DNA from: Planctomycetota bacterium
GTDB lineage: Bacteria > Planctomycetota > Brocadiia > JAJRTI01
Direction of reading: 5' to 3'
Assembly: GCA_024278415.1 (NCBI GenBank)
Contig: JAJRTI010000713.1
Location: forward strand, 1 to 5,034
Length of the DNA: 5,034 bases
The position numbers were made by a program, and so were the translations under genes. Positions 1 through 5,034 of this stretch are shown one piece after another. The first letter of the stretch is position 1. Each line of letters begins with the position of its first letter. The notes under the pieces were generated by a model, which worked only from the letters and a program-made list of their open reading frames with translations, ran no database searches and was not told the origin of the DNA.

Positions 1-32
1 CGGCCTGCGGCCGCAACCCTGGGCTAGAAGCC

Positions 33-51
33 GGAAGCCCGTTGGGCTTCC
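33..51 (+). repeat. Perfect 8-bp inverted repeat (hairpin) in leader
   Basis: GGAAGCCC (33-40) is followed by a 3-base loop GTT and then the exact complement GGGCTTCC (44-51), giving a compact GC-rich stem-loop. It lies just after a stop codon in frame 1 (TAG 25-27), where an upstream gene could end. The bases that follow (AAACAG) are not a T-tract, so this is not a canonical Rho-independent terminator. It could be a terminator-like 3' end, an mRNA-stabilising hairpin or a leader element. The stem is directly visible; its function is unknown. Confidence 0.5.
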
Positions 52-53
52 AA

Positions 54-81
54 ACAGCGTTGCGTCAAGCGGAAACGCTGT
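54..81 (+). repeat. Perfect 8-bp inverted repeat with 12-base loop in leader
   Basis: ACAGCGTT (54-61) and AACGCTGT (74-81) are exact reverse complements separated by 12 bases. The element starts two bases after the first hairpin (33-51), so the leader of the flippase gene could fold into two consecutive stem-loops. The dyad could also be a repressor operator, since arms of 8 with a 12-base gap fit a dimeric DNA-binding protein. No promoter hexamers could be recognised around it. Confidence 0.4.
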
Positions 82-148
82 CCATTGAACTCGCGCACGT
101 TCATGGGGCCAACGGCTGTTGCAATCGGCTGAAGTGTTACACCTCCAC

Positions 149-153
149 AAGGA
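149..153 (+). promoter_or_regulatory. Ribosome binding site deciding the flippase start
   Basis: AAGGA lies 7 bases before the GTG at 161. An in-frame TTG at 119 would lengthen the protein by 14 residues, but no comparable purine-rich site precedes it. The extra residues are also hydrophilic and unlike the usual flippase N-terminus. This site is the reason the start is placed at 161. Confidence 0.6.
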
Positions 154-160
154 TCCCAAC

Positions 161-1747
161 GTGGCAGAATCGACCTCGGAGAAACTCGTCCGAAACACGG
201 CGCTGAACATGGCAGGACGGGCCTTTCAGATCGCGTTGGGGGTAATCATCACGCCTTACATCGTGCGCCGGATAGGCATCGACCGCTATGGGCTATGGGC
301 CGTCATGGCGGTGTTCGTGGGCTACGTGGGGCTGCTCGACTTCGGCATCCGGGACGCGTTCGGCAAGTTTATCGCCGACGGCTACGCGGCTGGAGATGAC
401 GACGAACTCAACACCGTAATCAACTCCGGCCTGCTCTTCTACCTAGTGCTCGGCCTCGCGGTTTGCGGGGGGGGGGTGTGGCTGATTGACCCAATCTTGG
501 ACCTGTTCCGGATCCCGGACGCACTCCGCAGCGACGGGGCATTCGTGTGCGCCGCGGCGATCATCACCTTCGCGGTCAGCAACGTGGTCAATGCTTTCCG
601 CGCGATCCCTTGGGGCATGCAACGCATGGGGGTATGCAATGCGGTCGACGTGGCCCTCACTGCGCCCTATGTCATTGGCCTGGTTGCGCTGCTGGAGTCC
701 GGCTGGGGGGTCAGGGGCGTCGCTCTCAACGCGGCGATCATGGCGGTCTTGGGCGGGCTGGTGCGCGTGGTGGTTGTGCGCCGCCTGCTGCCGCAGTTGG
801 CCATCCGGCCTTGGCGAGTCAGCCGGGAGGTATTGGGCAAACTCGCCAGCTTTGGTCTCAAGCGGTGGATCGCCCAAGTGGAAGATATCGTCACGTACCA
901 GACGGACAAGCTGCTCATCTCCCGCTGCCTGAGCGTGCCCCTCGTCGGCCAATACCAACTCGGCTACTCCCTCACGTCGCGGGCGCGGGAGCTGCCTGCG
1001 CTGCTGAGTTCCGCGGTCGTGCCCGCGGTGGCGAGTCTGGAAGCCGCATCGGACCGGGAGCGGGTCGTGCAGGTTTATGTGCAGGGCACTCGCTACTTTG
1101 TGGCCGCGGCCTTGCCGCTCATGGCGTTGCTGTTCGCCACCGCTGACCTCGTGATGGTGCTCTGGATGGGAGCGGTGTATGAGCAGTCGGCGCTCGTGAT
1201 TCGCCTCTTGGCCGTAGCCTTCTCGATCTCGGCCACGACCGGGTGTCTGAGCGCGGTCGCGGTCGGTGTGGGCCGCCCCGACTTCCAGGCCAAGGCCGGG
1301 GCCGGGCAAGCCGTGCTCAACCTCGGCTTGAGCATATGGCTCATCTTCAAGTTGGGCTTTCCGGGCGTTCTGGTGGCCACCGTCATATCGACGGCGCTCA
1401 GCTCCGGCTACATCATCGTCCGATTCAACCGCTATCTGAACTATCCCGTGCTGGGCTTCTGTGCACGGACGCTGCTGCGGCCGGCCGCGGCCGCAGCGAT
1501 GTGCGCGGGCGGCCTGCTCGCGCTGAACGCGGCCTGTGTGGACGCTTCCTCGCTGAGCCGATGGCAGGCGCTCCAATGGCTCATGCCGGAATGTGCCGTG
1601 TTTGCTATGCTATACGTCGCTCTGTTGGTCGCGTCACGCGCGCTAAGCTGGGGCGAAGCCAAGTCGCTGTGGCGCAAACTGCTGCCTGCGGGCCGCACCC
1701 CCTCGAACCCTTCTCCTTCCCACTCCGCCAATGATCCGCGCTCTTAA
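161..1747 (+). CDS. Polysaccharide-type flippase, MOP superfamily (Wzx/MATE-like)
   Basis: Predicted inner-membrane flippase of 528 residues that would move a lipid-linked glycan or similar amphiphile from the cytoplasmic to the outer leaflet. From the GTG start it opens with a short polar segment and then many hydrophobic stretches, roughly 12-14 spans. Typical family features are the YGLW...LLDFGI region at about residues 43-65, the charged DKLLISR...VGQY segment at 249-265, and a hydrophilic Pro/Ser-rich tail. Length is normal to slightly long for Wzx-like proteins (usually about 400-520). GTG is preferred over TTG 119 because of the AAGGA site at 149-153. The last 17 bases overlap the next gene. 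Codons 103-105 lie in a G10 tract, and an indel there would truncate the protein at about 107-109 residues. Family assignment is firm; the substrate cannot be read from the sequence, and a lipid or antibiotic exporter of the same superfamily is the main alternative. Confidence 0.87.
   Translation: MAESTSEKLVRNTALNMAGRAFQIALGVIITPYIVRRIGIDRYGLWAVMAVFVGYVGLLDFGIRDAFGKFIADGYAAGDDDELNTVINSGLLFYLVLGLAVCGGGVWLIDPILDLFRIPDALRSDGAFVCAAAIITFAVSNVVNAFRAIPWGMQRMGVCNAVDVALTAPYVIGLVALLESGWGVRGVALNAAIMAVLGGLVRVVVVRRLLPQLAIRPWRVSREVLGKLASFGLKRWIAQVEDIVTYQTDKLLISRCLSVPLVGQYQLGYSLTSRARELPALLSSAVVPAVASLEAASDRERVVQVYVQGTRYFVAAALPLMALLFATADLVMVLWMGAVYEQSALVIRLLAVAFSISATTGCLSAVAVGVGRPDFQAKAGAGQAVLNLGLSIWLIFKLGFPGVLVATVISTALSSGYIIVRFNRYLNYPVLGFCARTLLRPAAAAAMCAGGLLALNAACVDASSLSRWQALQWLMPECAVFAMLYVALLVASRALSWGEAKSLWRKLLPAGRTPSNPSPSHSANDPRS
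467..476 (+). repeat. Homopolymeric G10 tract inside flippase gene
   Basis: Ten consecutive G residues encode Gly103-Gly105 and the first base of Val106 of the flippase. The reading frame is intact at length 10. Gaining one G would bring TGA 487-489 into frame (109-residue product), and losing one would bring TGA 483-485 into frame (107-residue product). Such tracts are slippage-prone in replication and also error-prone in sequencing. Confidence 0.9.
1474..1497 (+). repeat. 10-bp GC-only-core inverted repeat within flippase gene
   Basis: GCTGCGGCCG (1474-1483) and CGGCCGCAGC (1488-1497) are exact reverse complements around a GCCG loop. It codes for a Leu-Arg-Pro-Ala-rich stretch at the start of a late membrane span (Ala codons GCG/GCC/GCA). 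A very stable mRNA hairpin is possible, but alanine codon composition in GC-rich DNA can explain it without a function. Confidence 0.5.
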
Positions 1748-2948
1748 GGATCTGTACTGGGGCCTGCTGCGGCCTTTGATCGCTCTTGTCAGACCGGCGC
1801 TCTGGACGCTCTGGCAGTACCGGCGTACCGCGTGGTTCCTGCTGCGCAGGCGAGGCTTGCGAGCCCTCTACAAGTTCCTCTACACCAAGCTGGTGGTGCG
1901 GGAGGCTGGAGTGGGAATCATGGACCCGCTCTGGACCACGTTCCCTCGCCTATTCGGCATGCCGTCTTTCTTCGAAATCGAGGTGACCACGCGGTGCCAC
2001 CTGAAGTGCCAGATCTGCGAGCGGACCTATTGGTCAAAGGATCAGGAGGAGTGGAACCGACAGATCACCTACGAGCAGTTCACCCGCATCGTCGATCAGT
2101 TCCCCGGGCTCAAGTGGTGTAGCCCCACGGGCGAAGGCACGGCCCTGCTGCACCCGGACTTCATGAGGATGTTGCAGTACCTGAAGGACCGGGATGTATT
2201 CATCGAGTTCGCTGAGAGCTTCGACCTCGTCGACGAGGGCGTGGCGCGGCAGTTCATCGAGATGGGGGTTGACAAGATCTCTCTCTCGATGGACGCCGCG
2301 ACCCAGGAGACGTACGAAGCCATCAAGATCGGGTGCAACTTCGAGCGCACACTCGGCAATGTGCGCCGATTTATCGCGCTCAAGAAGGAGATCGGCTCGC
2401 CCATACCCGAACTCTGCTTCCGCTACATCATCAACACGCTGAACGTCCACGAAGCGCCCGCATTCGTGGAACTCGTGCGCTCGCTGGGCGATCCACGCGA
2501 CCTGGGCGACGGCTCCTACTTAGAGTTCGCGGGGCTGCTCTACTTCGACGAGACCCGGCGCCTGCACGTGCCTGATGTGCCGCAGGAAATCATCGCCGAA
2601 GTGCACCGCAAGGCTGAGGAGCTGGGAGTGCGCGTCACGTGGATACACGCGCAGGACGAGGTGGCCAAGCGCCCCCTCATGCGCCACTGCGCCGCGTGGA
2701 CCGAACCCTACATCACCGTCACCGGGCACGTTGTGCCCTGCTGCGCGATCCTCATGTCCAACAACCGCGAGTACATCCGGTCTCACAGCCTCGGCAACAT
2801 CCTCGAACAGCCGTGGCGCGAGATCTGGGGATCGCCGCGCTACCGGGAGTTGCGCCGCGCCGTGCCGGACATGAGCAAGCCCGTGCCGCTGCTGTGCGTG
2901 GGATGCAGATCCTTCAACCCAGACGGCCGACCGGCCGAGAGTGAGTGA
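1731..2948 (+). CDS. Radical SAM protein with reduced SPASM/twitch-like C-terminus
   Basis: A 405-residue cytoplasmic radical SAM enzyme, expected to cleave S-adenosylmethionine with a [4Fe-4S] cluster. Residues 8-56 form a basic, Trp/Leu-rich segment. The cluster motif is Cys89-X3-Cys93-X2-Cys96 (TTRCHLKCQICE), followed by TGEG at 133-136 (GGE-like SAM amino-group motif) and SLSMDAATQETYEAI (184-198), typical of the SPASM-associated branch. The C-terminus has Cys320-X11-Gly332-X4-Cys337-Cys338, then GNILEQPWREIW (355-366) and Cys389-X2-Cys392. This matches the first SPASM half-motif but lacks the full seven-cysteine set, so one auxiliary cluster is more likely than two. It begins 17 bases inside the flippase gene with no clear Shine-Dalgarno (upstream bases are C/T-rich), suggesting translational coupling. 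An in-frame ATG at 1920, with GGAG 8 bases upstream, is an alternative start that would drop the basic segment but keep the catalytic domain. The substrate is unknown. Confidence 0.88.
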   Translation: MIRALKDLYWGLLRPLIALVRPALWTLWQYRRTAWFLLRRRGLRALYKFLYTKLVVREAGVGIMDPLWTTFPRLFGMPSFFEIEVTTRCHLKCQICERTYWSKDQEEWNRQITYEQFTRIVDQFPGLKWCSPTGEGTALLHPDFMRMLQYLKDRDVFIEFAESFDLVDEGVARQFIEMGVDKISLSMDAATQETYEAIKIGCNFERTLGNVRRFIALKKEIGSPIPELCFRYIINTLNVHEAPAFVELVRSLGDPRDLGDGSYLEFAGLLYFDETRRLHVPDVPQEIIAEVHRKAEELGVRVTWIHAQDEVAKRPLMRHCAAWTEPYITVTGHVVPCCAILMSNNREYIRSHSLGNILEQPWREIWGSPRYRELRRAVPDMSKPVPLLCVGCRSFNPDGRPAESE

Positions 2949-2953
2949 GGACA

Positions 2954-4093
2954 ATGGCTGAAGAGCTACTCCTCGTGTGCCCGCACAGCGGAGTCAACAC
3001 CGACATCCCCGACCTCAACATGGCGTACGCGGCTACGCACTTCCATGCACCGGTCGTGGACTTCAACACGCGCCCCGAACCCAAGCACCGGCACCTCGGC
3101 CGGCCGGCCCACACGCTCGGCGTGTCCGTGCGCTCGTTGAACAGCACGGAGGCCCGACGCCTTGTCGAAGCGTACAAGCGCAAGTACCCGCAGGCGGAGG
3201 CCAAATCCGTCAACGGCTTCCTGGACGTGCAATGCTGCTACCCCTTCCTGGAATTGGGCGACTCGATCACGTTCGACCAGCCGTTTTCAGACGCATACCC
3301 GTTCCCCAACTTTGAGTTGTGGGACACGTTCGACCTGTTCCGCGCCAAGTGGTCCAGCGGCGAATGGCCGTACGCGATCATGACCAGCCAAGGCTGCCCC
3401 TTCGGTTGCACGTACTGCGCGAGCCGGCGCCGCAAGTGGCGGCCGCGCAGCCCTAACAACTGCCGCGACGAACTGGCCCAGGCGCGGGAGCGATGGGGCA
3501 TCCAGCGCTTCGTGGTGCTGGACGATTGCTTCAACGTCGACCGCGAGCGCGTGCTCGAGTTTTGCCACGAGGTCGCCCCCCTAGCGCTCACTTGGTTCTG
3601 CGGCAACGGCCTGCGGGCCGACCGGTTCGACGCGGCCATGGCCGAGGCCATGGCCCGCGCCGGGTGCGATTCCGTGAGCTTCGGGGTCGAGTCGACGGAT
3701 CCCGATGTGCTGTGCGCGATCGAGAAAGGCGAGACCATCGAGCAGATCGAAGCCGCGGTCGCGGCCGCGACAAAGCACTTCGACGCGGTCAACGGGTTCT
3801 TCATCATTGGGCTGCCAGGCTCAAGCTACGAAAAGGATCTGGCGAGCTTGCGTTGGGCACAGCGCATGGGCATCAGCGCCCACTTCAGCTACTACGTGCC
3901 CAGCGACGCGGGCCTAGCGGCCGACAGCGCGTTCTACGGCGACCGCGCGTCGCCGCAATCCGATGTCTATCCCAAGGAAGACCAGCGCCGACTCTACGAG
4001 ATGACCGCGCACATGCGGCCGGGACCGCGCAAGTCCGGGCTGTGGACAAGGATTCGCTCGGCCGTGTCGCGGTGGGTGGGAGGCAAGCGATGA
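2954..4093 (+). CDS. Radical SAM protein with degenerate B12-binding-like N-terminus
   Basis: A 379-residue protein from ATG 2954. The radical SAM core carries Cys148-X3-Cys152-X2-Cys155 (SQGCPFGCTYCAS), VVLDDCFNVD (187-196), FGVES (243-247) and IGLPG (285-289), all typical of the B12-binding-associated branch. The first ~135 residues keep a Rossmann-like rhythm (LLLVCP at 5-10, LGVSVRS at 55-61) but lack the GG and GEGE signatures of cobalamin-binding domains, so B12 binding is doubtful. The protein ends soon after the barrel in a basic amphipathic tail (about 358-379), with no C-terminal partner domain. The start is uncertain: GTG 2945 would give 3 more residues and a 4-base GTGA overlap with the previous gene, while ATG 2954 has GAGG only 3 bases upstream. 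The 3' end overlaps the next start by 4 bases. Family is firm; reaction unknown. Related enzymes include methyltransferases, methylthiotransferases and ring-rearranging enzymes. Confidence 0.87.
   Translation: MAEELLLVCPHSGVNTDIPDLNMAYAATHFHAPVVDFNTRPEPKHRHLGRPAHTLGVSVRSLNSTEARRLVEAYKRKYPQAEAKSVNGFLDVQCCYPFLELGDSITFDQPFSDAYPFPNFELWDTFDLFRAKWSSGEWPYAIMTSQGCPFGCTYCASRRRKWRPRSPNNCRDELAQARERWGIQRFVVLDDCFNVDRERVLEFCHEVAPLALTWFCGNGLRADRFDAAMAEAMARAGCDSVSFGVESTDPDVLCAIEKGETIEQIEAAVAAATKHFDAVNGFFIIGLPGSSYEKDLASLRWAQRMGISAHFSYYVPSDAGLAADSAFYGDRASPQSDVYPKEDQRRLYEMTAHMRPGPRKSGLWTRIRSAVSRWVGGKR
4078..4083 (+). promoter_or_regulatory. Ribosome binding site for the B12-binding radical SAM gene
   Basis: GGGAGG lies 6 bases before ATG 4090, within the last codons of the preceding gene. 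It is the strongest Shine-Dalgarno sequence in the window and fixes the start of the last gene, which overlaps the previous stop as ATGA. Confidence 0.65.
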
Positions 4094-5034
4094 GACGAGT
4101 GGCCCTGGTCAATCCCGGCCGTCCGGACTCGGACCCGCGGTTCGCGGTGACGGAGCCGCTGAACTTGGGCGACCTTGCGGCCTACCTGGAAGGCCACGAG
4201 GTGCCCGTGTGCATCGTCGACGAACTCGCAGGACAGGACGTGCCAACCAAGCTAAGTGAGTTCGAGGCCGATGTGGTCGGTATCACCGCCACCACGCCTC
4301 TGGCGGAGCGCGCGTACGAGATCGCAGACCAATGCCGCGGTATGGGGCTCCAGGCCGTCCTGGGAGGAGTCCACGCCACCGTGATGACTGACGAGGCGCT
4401 CCAACACGCCGACATCGTCGTCCAAGGCGAGGGAGAGGAGGCGTTGCTGGACATTGCCCGCGGGTGCGTCGACGACCGCGTGGTGAGCCGGCCGTACGTG
4501 CGAGACTTGGACGCCACAGGTCCGCCGGCCCGGCACCTGATCGATATGGACTTCTACATGCGCACCCGGGAGCGCGTGGCGGAGAGCTTCCTTCACTTCG
4601 TGCCCGCGGGGACAAAGACCGCGTCCGTGCTCACCAGCCGCGGATGCCCTTTTTCGTGCACGTTCTGCCACAACACATGGCGTGGCATGCCCAGCCGGTA
4701 TCGCAGCGCCGAAAGCGTTGTGGCCGAGATCGCGCACTTGCACCAGCATTACGGAGTGCAGGCGGTATTCTTCATCGAAGACAACCTGTTCATGAACAAG
4801 CGCCGGGTGCGCGAGATCTGCCACCGCCTCAAGGACAGTGGCATGGGGATCATCTGGGGCGGCAACGCCCGAGCCAACGGCATCGACGCTGAAATCCTCG
4901 CCCTGGCCCGAGAGGCCGGCTGCCGGCAGGTGACCTTCGGCTTCGAGAGCGGCGTGCAGCGCACACTCGACGTGCTCAACAAGGGCACCACGGTCGAACA
5001 GAACATCGAGGCCATCCGCCTCTGCAAGGAAGCA
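4090..5034 (+). CDS. B12-binding-domain radical SAM protein, 3' end outside window
   Basis: Open to the last base of the window: 315 residues without a stop, so the C-terminus is missing. Residues 1-140 look like a cobalamin-binding domain: VALVNPG (4-10), DVVGITATT (61-69), LGGVHAT (91-97) and the GEGE signature at 113-116. No DxHxxG histidine motif follows the second strand (VDELAG at 43-48), which is common in this branch and implies base-off cobalamin. The radical SAM core follows with Cys186-X3-Cys190-X2-Cys193 (SRGCPFSCTFCHN), FFIEDNLF (227-234), GNARANGID (258-266) and FGFES (283-287). Members of this class often transfer methyl groups to unactivated carbon or phosphorus, but others catalyse rearrangements, so the reaction is not assigned. 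Usual length is 450-550, so roughly a third is likely absent. It starts with a 4-base ATGA overlap behind a strong ribosome site (4078-4083), indicating co-translation with the preceding radical SAM gene. Confidence 0.88.
   Translation, partial: MRRVALVNPGRPDSDPRFAVTEPLNLGDLAAYLEGHEVPVCIVDELAGQDVPTKLSEFEADVVGITATTPLAERAYEIADQCRGMGLQAVLGGVHATVMTDEALQHADIVVQGEGEEALLDIARGCVDDRVVSRPYVRDLDATGPPARHLIDMDFYMRTRERVAESFLHFVPAGTKTASVLTSRGCPFSCTFCHNTWRGMPSRYRSAESVVAEIAHLHQHYGVQAVFFIEDNLFMNKRRVREICHRLKDSGMGIIWGGNARANGIDAEILALAREAGCRQVTFGFESGVQRTLDVLNKGTTVEQNIEAIRLCKEA

Noticed and set aside
33..56. Rho-independent terminator
   Set aside because: The stem is good but no T-tract follows on the + strand (AAACAG), so a canonical terminator is not supported.
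60..88. Possible promoter (TTGCGT then CATTGA at 17 bases)
   Set aside because: The second hexamer matches the -10 consensus poorly and the sequence overlaps the second inverted repeat; not enough to call.
119..160. TTG at 119 as the flippase start
   Set aside because: There is no good ribosome site upstream, and the GTG at 161 has AAGGA at a 7-base spacing and gives a more typical N-terminus.
3..206. Open frame entering from the left edge in frame 3, ending at TGA 204-206
   Set aside because: It shows no clear third-position GC bias or motif and would overlap the flippase start by 46 bases. A frame-1 stop at 25-27 just before a hairpin is an equally good or better candidate for an upstream gene end. 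Too little sequence to call either.
443..1576. Long minus-strand open frame of 377 codons opposite the flippase gene
   Set aside because: Its translation is rich in His, Arg, Gln and Gly without hydrophobic core pattern or recognisable motif, and it lies entirely opposite a clear membrane-protein gene. Long antisense frames are expected where third positions are mostly G or C.
3634..3655. Palindrome GGCCATGGCC present twice, 12 bases apart
   Set aside because: It encodes the conserved helix segment AMAEAMA of the radical SAM protein; GCC/ATG/GCC codons alone explain the repeat.
1731..5034. Tandem duplication of one radical SAM gene
   Set aside because: The three proteins differ in N-terminal and C-terminal architecture and share only family motifs around the CX3CX2C site and barrel, so they are at most distant paralogues, not a recent duplication.

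Overview
This is a GC-rich bacterial window with G or C at most third codon positions. It holds four protein genes, all on the + strand and tightly packed with overlaps or near-zero gaps, so it reads as one transcription unit running from about position 161 off the right edge. No tRNA, rRNA, CRISPR array, transposase or convincing intrinsic terminator is visible. The gene content (a polysaccharide-type flippase followed by several radical SAM enzymes) is the style of surface-glycan or lipid-modification clusters in GC-rich environmental bacteria, including uncultivated lineages. Nothing in the window fixes the phylum, so no taxon is claimed.

Layout. Positions 1-160 are a short leader with two adjacent perfect inverted repeats (33-51 and 54-81); an upstream gene may end at a stop at 25-27. 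Positions 161-1747 encode a MOP-superfamily (Wzx/MATE-like) multi-span membrane flippase, starting at a GTG behind a good Shine-Dalgarno sequence. It contains an uninterrupted run of ten G (467-476), with stop codons just downstream in both alternative frames. Positions 1731-2948 encode a radical SAM protein with a reduced SPASM/twitch-like C-terminus. Positions 2954-4093 encode a second radical SAM protein whose N-terminal region looks like a degenerate cobalamin-binding fold. Positions 4090-5034 (open at the right edge) encode a third radical SAM protein with a recognisable B12-binding domain.

How they may work together (inference). The flippase would move a lipid-linked glycan or similar amphiphile across the inner membrane. 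The three radical SAM enzymes would modify that substrate, its lipid carrier or a precursor on the cytoplasmic side. The basic, aromatic-rich extensions at the N-terminus of the first radical SAM protein and the C-terminus of the second fit attachment to the membrane surface. No substrate can be assigned from the sequence. The points most worth a second look are the G10 tract as a possible on/off switch of the flippase, and the co-translated trio of architecturally different radical SAM enzymes, one of which seems to have lost its cobalamin motifs while its neighbour kept them.
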